Shown here: piece by piece, positions 1-5,472 of the stretch
Layout of the letters: every line of letters starts with the position of its first letter
Position numbering within the stretch: position 1 is the stretch's first letter
Assembly: GCA_040400005.1 (NCBI GenBank)
Contig: JBBARC010000075.1
Span: 1 to 7,339 of the forward strand
DNA from: JBBARC01 sp040400005
GTDB lineage: Bacteria > Pseudomonadota > Alphaproteobacteria > Acetobacterales > Acetobacteraceae
Length of the DNA: 7,339 nucleotides
Direction: 5' to 3'
The notes under the pieces: model-generated
The model's input: only the letters and a program-made list of their open reading frames with translations
The model's database searches: none
What the model was told of the DNA's origin: nothing
Program-made: the position numbers and the translations under genes

Positions 1-6
1 AACACT

Positions 7-50
7 TTCTCACCTTGATTGTCGCGCGTTCTCACCCTGATTGCCGCGCC
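7..50. repeat. Two tandem 22-bp direct repeats, possible insertion-sequence end
   Basis: Two 22-bp units abut at 7-28 and 29-50 and agree at 19 of 22 positions; both contain TTCTCACC followed by TGATTG and a CGCG-type end. Nothing similar recurs nearby. Short repeated motifs inside the terminal regions are typical of IS21-family (istAB) elements, and this pair sits at the left edge just before gene-free sequence, so it may be the outer end of an element lying mostly outside the window. The repeat is seen directly; the IS assignment is inference because no transposase is in the window. Confidence 0.45.
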
Positions 51-460
51 GCAAGCCTCGACGTGTTGGAGGCTCCGGTCAGGGATAATCCGCGGCTACC
101 GGACGTGATTGGAGACTATGACGGCACTCTAGATCATGGCGAGATCGCAATCAATATATCATCGATTGCAGGTCATGTGGAACTAGGCCCCGTGTCAGCG
201 TGGTGTGATCGGGGAGTGCCACTGCCCGGTTCCCCGCATGGCGAAGGGCCATGCGGGCTACGGCTACTGCGGCGACTGAATGTCCGCTTCCAGGCACGTC
301 TCCCTGACCCGGCGATGACCACCTTGGGCGCATAACGGAAGCATAGCGACCGCCCCAAGCCCCGCCGCCGCCACTGGCCTCAATCAGCATCGCCTACGCG
401 CCGTGAAAACATCCGCCCACCGTCGAAAAAGCGATCATAACTAACTTAATGCAATATCGC
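51..460. other. Gene-poor stretch left of the hypothetical gene
   Basis: I see no supportable gene here. Open frames on both strands (for example 15-335 plus and 151-390 minus) overlap each other, have no convincing ribosome binding site, resemble no family I recognise and look like chance openings in GC-rich DNA. The stretch holds one strong hairpin (233-257) and becomes AT-rich after about 430. It may be a decayed or non-coding remnant between a mobile element and the next gene. Confidence 0.4.
233..257. repeat. Perfect 10-bp inverted repeat (hairpin)
   Basis: CCCGCATGGC at 233-242 is exactly complementary to GCCATGCGGG at 248-257, with a 5-nt loop (243-247). No T-run follows on either strand, so it does not look like an intrinsic terminator. 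It could be a palindromic repeat of the dispersed REP type or a structure left from a mobile element. Confidence 0.55.
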
Positions 461-464
461 TATC

Positions 465-514
465 ACAAAAATAACTTGCCCAGGCAGGCCGCCTAACGGT
501 ATAGTTATTTTTGT
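465..514. repeat. 12-bp perfect inverted repeat flanking a promoter (operator candidate)
   Basis: ACAAAAATAACT at 465-476 is the exact reverse complement of AGTTATTTTTGT at 503-514, with 26 bp between them. The left arm ends at the first base of the proposed -35 box and the right arm runs from inside the proposed -10 box to the expected transcription start. That placement suits a dimeric repressor site, but no regulator gene is adjacent. The symmetry is seen directly; the operator role is inference. The arms could instead be terminal repeats of a very small element. Confidence 0.45.
476..505 (+). promoter_or_regulatory. Sigma70-like promoter for the hypothetical gene
   Basis: TTGCCC at 476-481 (4 of 6 to the -35 consensus) and TATAGT at 500-505 (5 of 6 to the -10 consensus) are separated by 18 bp, inside an AT-rich island of otherwise GC-rich DNA. 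Transcription would start near 512. That is about 115 nt before the first in-frame ATG of the downstream gene but right at the upstream edge of its coding-like sequence. Confidence 0.4.
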
Positions 515-626
515 TAACAACGAAAGCCGCAAAACCCTGAACACAACCGCCCCCACCCAACCGCCCCAAGCCGAAGATCGCACCCAGCGCCACCTGCGCC
601 TGTGCGCGGAGCTGGCGGACCTCGCC

Positions 627-1205
627 ATGGATCTTGCCCGCGCCGCCGCCGCCCGCACCCTGGCCGATTGGTCCGAACCGCAACAACCGCCCACGGCGGA
701 GCCGGAATTGGTCCACCCACCGGCACCGCCCGCCAATCCCACGCGAAGCGCCAACACCACCCGCAGCAGCACCACCCGCGCCACCACCAAGCCCACCGAC
801 CCTGCCGTCCTCTTCACCCGCCTCGCCGCCGTCGTGCGCGACTGCATAGCCCTCGAAGCCCGTCTAGCCGCCGGCGGCAGCCCGCGCGCCCCCAACCGCC
901 GCCCCGAGTCGCACGCCTGCTCCGACTCCCGCCGCGAACCGTTGCTCGAAGCCTTCCGCTTCGTCACCGCCAACATCCCCGGCCGTGCCGCCACCATGCG
1001 CGATATCACCGCCCGCCTCGATGAAGAACTCGCCGCCGACCCCGATCAAGCCTACGGCTCCGCCGATTTCCTCGCCTGCATCTGCGAAGACTTCGGCATC
1101 GAAATAGATTACACCAAACTCCCCGACGAGTACCTCTTCTATCCCATCGACCCGCCATACGACGACGACGACGCCTCCGACCCCCGCGCCACGTCGCCAC
1201 CCTAA
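627..1205 (+). CDS. Hypothetical protein with Pro/Thr-rich linker and acidic tail
   Basis: This protein of 192 residues (from ATG 627) is not assignable to a named family. It starts with an Ala/Leu-rich helical segment (about 1-17), then a Pro/Thr/Ser-rich linker (about 18-60), a helical region (LFTRLAAVVRDCIALEARLA, about 62-81), a compact C-terminal domain with DITARLDEELAADPDQAYGS and FLACICEDFGIEID, and an acidic tail (YDDDDASD). No signal peptide or membrane segment is seen. Third codon positions are strongly G/C, which supports translation. The same reading frame and codon bias run upstream to about 531 (LRLCAELADLAMDLARAAAA continues the first helix across the ATG), with the frame open from 450. 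No ATG, GTG or TTG lies in that extension, so the true start may be a rare codon (CTG 537 or ATT 507), or the original start was lost. The promoter at 476-505 is just upstream. Confidence 0.6.
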   Translation: MDLARAAAARTLADWSEPQQPPTAEPELVHPPAPPANPTRSANTTRSSTTRATTKPTDPAVLFTRLAAVVRDCIALEARLAAGGSPRAPNRRPESHACSDSRREPLLEAFRFVTANIPGRAATMRDITARLDEELAADPDQAYGSADFLACICEDFGIEIDYTKLPDEYLFYPIDPPYDDDDASDPRATSPP

Positions 1206-1211
1206 CCGTAG

Positions 1212-1228
1212 CCCGGGTGAAACCCGGG
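1212..1228. repeat. GC-rich hairpin after the hypothetical gene
   Basis: CCCGGGT at 1212-1218 pairs perfectly with ACCCGGG at 1222-1228 around a 3-nt loop, six bases after the stop codon of the hypothetical gene. No U-run follows, so it is at best a weak or Rho-assisted terminator on the plus strand. It abuts the first degenerate unit of the 14-bp repeat array, so it may instead be part of that repeat structure. Confidence 0.45.
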
Positions 1229-1238
1229 GCCAAAAGCC

Positions 1239-1338
1239 NNNNNNNNNNNNNNNNNNNNNNNNNNNNNNNNNNNNNNNNNNNNNNNNNNNNNNNNNNNNNN
1301 NNNNNNNNNNNNNNNNNNNNNNNNNNNNNNNNNNNNNN
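1239..1338. other. Assembly gap (100 N)
   Basis: Exactly 100 Ns replace sequence here, a length often used for gaps of unknown size. The right edge enters directly into a 14-bp tandem array and the left edge ends on a degenerate copy of the same unit, so the assembler most likely failed inside a longer tandem array. The real length is unknown and a gene inside the gap cannot be excluded. Confidence 0.9.
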
Positions 1339-1408
1339 CAGGGTCGCAAGCCCAGGGTCGCAAGCCCAGGGTCGCAAGCCCAGGGTCGCAAGCCCAGGGT
1401 CGCAAGCA
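1339..1408. repeat. 14-bp tandem repeat array, 5 visible copies
   Basis: The unit CAGGGTCGCAAGCC occurs head to tail at 1339, 1353, 1367, 1381 and 1395; the first four copies are identical and the last differs only in its final base. A related unit (10 of 14 bases) lies left of the gap at 1225-1238, so the array probably spans the gap. Because 14 is not a multiple of 3 and the unit has no stop in several frames, long open frames across it are artefacts. Spacers are absent, so this is not a CRISPR array. It is a likely variable-number tandem repeat. Confidence 0.9.
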
Positions 1409-1481
1409 CGTCAACAACGCTCAGCCGCGAACGCACATCAACTTACCGGCGCGCCATAAAATCGGTGTGCCGCCATCCGGG

Positions 1482-1508
1482 CAAAAACCACCCGCCGGCG
1501 GCGCGTGG
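1482..1508 (-). terminator. Intrinsic terminator of the beta-repeat protein gene
   Basis: Read on the minus strand, an arm of CCAC plus CGCC pairs with GGCG plus GTGG around a 3-nt loop, with one G-G mismatch inside the stem, and is followed directly by TTTTTGC. The hairpin begins six bases after the stop codon of the minus-strand gene at 1515-3011, which is the expected place for a Rho-independent terminator. Confidence 0.65.
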
Positions 1509-1514
1509 CCGGGC

Positions 1515-3011
1515 TCAGTGCGTCAGCGTAATGGCCGTGCCAGTATGCCCATCGCTGCTCAAGGTAAACGACGATGCACTAAAATCGCTGCTGAACAACA
1601 ATGATGTATGCGCGTTACCCGCGCTCAGCGTCAGCGTGCCGCCGTGGCCCACACTGTTTTGCGCCCACGCTTCGGTGATCGCACCGCCAAAAGCAAAGCC
1701 GCGCAGATCAATCGTGTCGGCCGCACCAAAACCATCAATCACATTGGTCAGGCGCACGCCCACATCCGCCTGCAAAGTGGCGGCAATCGTGCCGCCCAGA
1801 AACGCAATATGCCCCGCCCCCAGCGCGCCGTTCTTGGCCGCTTCCAGGGTTGCCGCGTAAATCGCGGTTGATCCATAGGTGTTAGCGGTATTGGTCAGCA
1901 CAACCTGGCCAATCCCGGCTTCCAGCACCGATTGGGCGGATCCGCTGATCACCCCGGTTAGCCGCAGCGTGGTGCCGGCATCGGCCGATACATTGGTGAT
2001 ATCATTGCCATTATACAGCCAGTTACGGGTAATGCTGATCGCCTGGCCAATGGCAACCACGGCCCCGGCCCCGGCCAGCGCCCGAATTTCGCCGCCATCA
2101 TAAATGTTCGCGCCCAGTAGTTTCGCCGAGCCGTCAATGTTCAAATGATCGTACAGGTACAGCGCCTCACTGCCCAGCGTCACCGTGCCGCCATTGGTTA
2201 CCGTCAACGTCGCTGCCACCGGCACGGCGCCGCCGATGACGGTATTTTGCAAATTAGTCCAGGTCGAACCCTTGCCGGTAACCACAACACTGCCATCACC
2301 AAACTGCCCAGCATGGCCGCGCTCATCGGTGACATGGGCGCCCGCCGCAATGGTCAGCGTGCCGCTAAAGTAATTGCCCACTTCGATCGCCGCCAGGGTC
2401 ATGCTAGACCCCACCCCGGTGATCAGCGCGTTGCCATTGCCAAAACCATCGCCCAGATCCAGCCGCAAGGTATCAACGTTCAGCCCGTTCGGCCCGCCAT
2501 CCAGTGTGCCGCCGGCAGTCACCAGTAAAGTGGCGCCACCGCCAATCACCAAACCGCTGGCCCCCGCCACATAATGGCCGGTGGAGCTCACGGTAACCAA
2601 GCCCGCATCGACCACCGCAAATTCTTCGGAAATGGTGCCCAGCACGACCAATTGGTTGGCGCTGTTATCGCTGCTGATCCCCAGGGTTTGGTGGCCATTG
2701 ACGCTGGCCCCGGCAGCCACTGTTAATGTCGCCCCCTTGTCGATCAGCACATCGTAGGTCAGGCCGTGCGCGGCATAACCCGGCGTCAGGTCCAGCGTGC
2801 CGTTGCTCAAAGTCAGCTGCCCGGTATGCACGCTCAGCGACCCCGCCGCCGCATGGCTGGTGCTGCCCGCCGCCTGCAACTGCACATCCCAAATTTTGAT
2901 CCCGGAAAACACCACATTCTGCCCGGCAACCGGCAGGCCATTGGCCCAATTACCGGCACTACTCCAAAGATTATCGTGCGTCTTGCCGTTCCAGATTGAT
3001 GGTTTGGTCAT
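1515..3011 (-). CDS. Secreted-type beta-strand repeat protein (autotransporter passenger-like, no barrel)
   Basis: This 498-residue protein is rich in Gly, Ala, Thr, Val and Asn and has no cysteine. Residues 6-30 (IWNGKTHDNLWSSAGNWANG) match the W-x-N-W opening common in extracellular beta-repeat proteins. Repeated strands such as GTLTIAAGAHVTD (217-229), VVVTGKGSTWTN (242-253) and TLTVTNGGTVTLG (268-280) suggest a right-handed beta-helix. Residues 366-409 fit a passenger-associated transport repeat (NTY.G...ATLE...ALGAGHI). There is no N-terminal signal peptide and no C-terminal membrane beta-barrel. The end (IDGFGAADTIDLRGF, then SFTLSSDGHTGTAITLTH) resembles C-termini of type I secretion-like proteins, so export by an ABC-type apparatus is plausible but inferred. 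No RTX nonapeptides are seen. AGGGG lies seven bases before the ATG, supporting the start. It is divergent from xseA and ends at an intrinsic terminator, so it is probably monocistronic. Likely a surface or adhesion protein; the ligand is unknown. Confidence 0.8.
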   Translation of the reverse strand: MTKPSIWNGKTHDNLWSSAGNWANGLPVAGQNVVFSGIKIWDVQLQAAGSTSHAAAGSLSVHTGQLTLSNGTLDLTPGYAAHGLTYDVLIDKGATLTVAAGASVNGHQTLGISSDNSANQLVVLGTISEEFAVVDAGLVTVSSTGHYVAGASGLVIGGGATLLVTAGGTLDGGPNGLNVDTLRLDLGDGFGNGNALITGVGSSMTLAAIEVGNYFSGTLTIAAGAHVTDERGHAGQFGDGSVVVTGKGSTWTNLQNTVIGGAVPVAATLTVTNGGTVTLGSEALYLYDHLNIDGSAKLLGANIYDGGEIRALAGAGAVVAIGQAISITRNWLYNGNDITNVSADAGTTLRLTGVISGSAQSVLEAGIGQVVLTNTANTYGSTAIYAATLEAAKNGALGAGHIAFLGGTIAATLQADVGVRLTNVIDGFGAADTIDLRGFAFGGAITEAWAQNSVGHGGTLTLSAGNAHTSLLFSSDFSASSFTLSSDGHTGTAITLTH

Positions 3012-3167
3012 AATGTTTTCCCCTGATCAAATCGCCGGTTAACGCCGGCTTAAGCCTATCGCTGCGCGACGTAGCATAGTTTGCCCCCCGGCTACATGAA
3101 CATCGCGTGATCACCGCCCCGGCCCACCACCGCGACACAGTGCCCCGCTTCGGGCTAAGCATCCAGC
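3012..3167. promoter_or_regulatory. Divergent intergenic region between the beta-repeat gene and xseA
   Basis: This 156-bp region must hold the start signals of both divergent genes. On the minus strand TATGCT (plus coordinates 3073-3078) is a 4 of 6 match to a -10 box and would give a 5' leader of roughly 55 nt for the beta-repeat gene; its -35 match is poor. A small GCCGG/CCGGC hairpin occurs at about 3035-3050 in that leader. For xseA I see no good promoter and no clear ribosome binding site before ATG 3168. Confidence 0.3.
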
Positions 3168-4526
3168 ATGAGCGATACCAGCGAGTCCACCGCCGGCAAC
3201 ATCCCCGAATTTTCGGTCGCCGAGCTATCCGGCGCCATTCGCCGCACCCTGGAAGGTGCGTTTTCGCGCGTGCGGGTGCGCGGCGAAATCACCGAGCTGA
3301 AAACCTACCCGTCCGGCCACACCTACCTCAGCTTGAAAGATGAGGGCGGCAAAATCCGCGCGGTGATCTGGAAAGGGGCGCGCAACCGCATAGGCCTCGC
3401 CCCAGAAAACGGCATGGAGGTGATCGCCACCGGCAAAATCACCGCCTACGGCGATCGCAGCGAATACCAGTTGAGCATCGACCGGCTGGAGTACGCCGGC
3501 GTCGGCGCCATGCTGGCGCGCATCGATGCGCTGCGCAAAAAATTGGCGGGCGAAGGGCTATTTGATGCCAGCCTCAAAAAACCGCTGCCCACTCTGCCCA
3601 CCATCATTGGCGTCATCACCTCGCCCAAAGGGGCTGTGCTGCACGATATTATCACCACAATCGGCCGGCGTTTCCCGCGCCGTATTCTGCTGTGGCCGGT
3701 GGCGGTGCAGGGCGAGGGGGCGGCTGCCCGCATCGCCGAGGCGATCGCCGCGATGGATCAGTTACCGCAAAACGGCATCCCCCGCCCCGATGTGCTGATC
3801 GTCGCCCGCGGCGGTGGCAGCCTGGAAGATTTGATGGCGTTTAACGATGAAGCGGTGGTGCGCGCGGTTGCCGCCTGCCGCCTGCCGGTGATCTCCGCCG
3901 TCGGCCACGAAACCGACACCACCTTAATTGATTTCGCCGCCGACCAGCGCGCCCCCACCCCCACGGCCGCCGCCGAGCTTGCCGTGCCGGCGCGCGAAAC
4001 TTTGCTGGCCGATTTAGCCCAGCGTGATGCCCGCCTGGTGGCCGGCTACGCGCGCGCCAGCGGCGATGCCCGCCACCGCTTATCCGCCGCCACCAGCCGC
4101 CTGCCCGATCTGCCGGCAACCTTGGCAACGGCCCGCCAGCGCTTGGATGACCGCGCCGAGCGTTTGCTGCCCGCCCTGCAGCAATTTGTAGCCCTGCGCC
4201 GGGCCGGGCTTGGGGGGCTTAAAGTGCCGCCGCCCCAAACGGTGATCACCGCCAGAGCCGCGCGCCTGGCCACCATGGCCGCCAGGCTCGCAACCGCATC
4301 CCCGGCCGCAACCCTGGCAAATGCCCGCCAGCGCCTGGCTGTGCTAGGCGCGCAACTTGAAGGCGCCTCCTACGCCCGCGTGCTAGCGCGCGGCTTTGTG
4401 CTGGTGCGCGACACGGCCGGCCAGCCGGTAACCTCGGCCGCCGCCGTGCCACCAGGGGCGGCACTTACCCTGGCATTTGGCGATGGCACTGTGGCGGTTA
4501 AGGCGGGGCGCGCCAGCAAAACTTGA
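3168..4526 (+). CDS. xseA: Exodeoxyribonuclease VII large subunit
   Basis: XseA is the catalytic large subunit of exonuclease VII, which degrades single-stranded DNA from both ends in DNA repair; it works with several copies of the small subunit XseB, whose gene is not in this window. The 452 residues match the usual length (about 450). The N-terminal OB-fold covers roughly 12-110 (FSVAELSGAIRRTLEGAF, then GHTYLSLKDEGGKIRAVIWKG). The catalytic domain follows with GVITSPKGAVLHDI (148-161), DVLIVARGGGSLEDLMAFND (208-227) and the signature SAVGHETDTTLIDFAADQRA (243-262) plus PTPTAAAE. A long helical, Arg/Ala/Leu-rich segment (about 275-400) is the coiled-coil arm that binds XseB, and the conserved end is VLARGFVLVRDTAGQPV. 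The start fits the family N-terminus although the ribosome binding site is weak. It is complete, with no sign of damage. Confidence 0.96.
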   Translation: MSDTSESTAGNIPEFSVAELSGAIRRTLEGAFSRVRVRGEITELKTYPSGHTYLSLKDEGGKIRAVIWKGARNRIGLAPENGMEVIATGKITAYGDRSEYQLSIDRLEYAGVGAMLARIDALRKKLAGEGLFDASLKKPLPTLPTIIGVITSPKGAVLHDIITTIGRRFPRRILLWPVAVQGEGAAARIAEAIAAMDQLPQNGIPRPDVLIVARGGGSLEDLMAFNDEAVVRAVAACRLPVISAVGHETDTTLIDFAADQRAPTPTAAAELAVPARETLLADLAQRDARLVAGYARASGDARHRLSAATSRLPDLPATLATARQRLDDRAERLLPALQQFVALRRAGLGGLKVPPPQTVITARAARLATMAARLATASPAATLANARQRLAVLGAQLEGASYARVLARGFVLVRDTAGQPVTSAAAVPPGAALTLAFGDGTVAVKAGRASKT

Positions 4527-4663
4527 CCCCGGCCGCGCGGATGACCATGTTCCGCCCACTTCGCCATTTTTAGGTGGCCTGAAATCCCTTACGCGCGGGT
4601 TTAGCGTCAGGGGTTAAGCCCGCCACACCCGGCGCATATGCGCGCGGCCATGATAGAGGTTTG
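4527..4663. promoter_or_regulatory. Intergenic region upstream of infA, with 12-bp palindrome
   Basis: This 137-bp gap separates xseA from the infA operon. GCGCATATGCGC at 4632-4643 is a perfect palindrome 20 bp before the infA ATG, and could be a regulator site or lie in the leader. TTGACC at 4523-4528, overlapping the xseA stop, with CATGTT at 4546-4551 and a 17-bp spacer, is a possible promoter with a weak -10. AGAGG at 4655-4659 is the ribosome binding site of infA. No clear terminator for xseA is seen. Confidence 0.35.
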
Positions 4664-4885
4664 ATGTCCAAGGAAGATATGATCGAGTTCAGTGGCGTGG
4701 TGCAGGAGTTGCTGCCCAATGCCATGTTCAAGGTAAAACTCGATAACAACGATCACGTAATACTGGCCCACACCAGCGGCAAAATGCGCAAAAACCGCAT
4801 CCGCGTGCTGGCCGGCGATAAGGTTAACGTGGAAATGACCCCCTACGATCTCTCCAAGGGGCGGATCACGTTCCGGTTCAAATAG
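4664..4885 (+). CDS. infA: Translation initiation factor IF-1
   Basis: IF-1 binds the ribosomal A site of the 30S subunit and assists IF-2 and IF-3 in start-codon selection. The 73-residue product is a single OB-fold (S1-like) domain with the family's near-invariant stretches: ELLPNAMFKVKLDN (15-28), LAHTSGKMRKNRIRVLAGDK (34-53), MTPYDLSKGRI (58-68) and the C-terminal TFRFK. The ATG at 4664 is chosen over the in-frame TTG at 4661 because family members begin MSKED/MAKE; AGAGG lies four bases upstream, a rather short spacing. It is probably the first gene of a unit with maf, the RNase E/G-like gene, yacG and tRNA-Phe. Confidence 0.97.
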   Translation: MSKEDMIEFSGVVQELLPNAMFKVKLDNNDHVILAHTSGKMRKNRIRVLAGDKVNVEMTPYDLSKGRITFRFK

Positions 4886-4896
4886 AGCCGGACCAA

Positions 4897-5472
4897 ATGA
4901 CCGCCCCGCCGTTGATTCTCGCCTCCGCCAGTCCGCGCCGGCTGGTGTTACTGGCGCAAATTGGCATCGTGCCGGCCCAAGTGATCCCCGCCGACATTTA
5001 CGAGGCGCCGCGCCCCGGCGAACAGCCGCGCCCGCATGTCGAGCGGCTGGCGCGCGAAAAAGCGTTAAAAATCGCCCAACCCGGCACCTTCACCCTGGCC
5101 GCCGACACGGTGGTGGCGGTTGGGCGGCGCATTTTACCCAAAGCCGAAACCGCGGCCGAGGCCGAAGCCTGCCTAAACCTCCTCTCGGGCCGGCGCCACC
5201 ACGTGCTCACCGCCATTGCGCTGATCACCCCCGATGGCCAGTTTTCCACCCGCACGGTGGATAGCGATGTGATTTTTGCCCGTTTGGATGCCGCCCAAAT
5301 CCGCGCCTATTTGGCCTGCGGCGAATGGCAAGGGCTTGCCGGCGGTTACGGCATTCAGGGCCGGGCGGCCGCTTTCGTGCGCAGTTTGTCGGGCAGTTAT
5401 TCCGGCGTGGTCGGCCTGCCGCTGCACGAAACCGCCGGCCTGCTGCGCGGCCGCGGCTACCCCGTGCCGTGA
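4897..5472 (+). CDS. maf: Maf family nucleoside triphosphate pyrophosphatase
   Basis: Maf proteins hydrolyse non-canonical or selected nucleoside triphosphates to the monophosphate and pyrophosphate, cleaning the cytoplasmic pool. The 191 residues are of normal length. Visible motifs are SASPRR (10-15, with the two arginines of the substrate pocket), REKAL (53-57), the catalytic aspartate in AADTVV (D70), the lysine of LPK (82), LSGRRHHVLTA (96-106), GGYGIQG (149-155) and SGSYSGVVGLPL (165-176). The GGYGIQG and GSYS.VVGLPL pattern fits the YhdE-type subgroup, which acts on dTTP, UTP and modified pyrimidine triphosphates; this substrate choice is inferred from motifs. It starts 11 bp after infA, and its TGA overlaps the GTG of the next gene by four bases (GTGA), so translation is probably coupled. 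Confidence 0.95.
   Translation: MTAPPLILASASPRRLVLLAQIGIVPAQVIPADIYEAPRPGEQPRPHVERLAREKALKIAQPGTFTLAADTVVAVGRRILPKAETAAEAEACLNLLSGRRHHVLTAIALITPDGQFSTRTVDSDVIFARLDAAQIRAYLACGEWQGLAGGYGIQGRAAAFVRSLSGSYSGVVGLPLHETAGLLRGRGYPVP

Noticed and set aside
15..335. 106-codon plus-strand open frame
   Set aside because: It begins with TTG inside the 22-bp repeat, has no ribosome binding site or recognisable motif, and overlaps equally long frames on the other strand.
491..497. GCCTAAC resembling an integron attC core
   Set aside because: The partner core and the attC stem arrangement are absent, and the larger palindrome here is explained by the 12-bp arms.
446..1009. 187-codon minus-strand open frame
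   Set aside because: It is the antisense shadow of the hypothetical gene at 627-1205; composition is Arg/Ala/Gly-rich as expected of complementary GC-rich codons.
1339..1408. CRISPR array
   Set aside because: The 14-bp units abut without spacers and are too short; no cas genes are present.
864..1436. 190-codon minus-strand frame through the N gap
   Set aside because: It is created by the 14-bp repeat, which is open in several frames, plus undefined bases, and is antisense to the hypothetical gene.
1515..3011. Complete classical autotransporter (type Va)
   Set aside because: No signal peptide and no C-terminal beta-barrel are present, so only the passenger-like repeats match.
5325..5468. 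Upstream ATG start for the RNase E/G-like gene
   Set aside because: It would overlap maf by 148 bp and add an Arg-rich segment unlike the family; the GTG at 5469 gives the conserved N-terminus.
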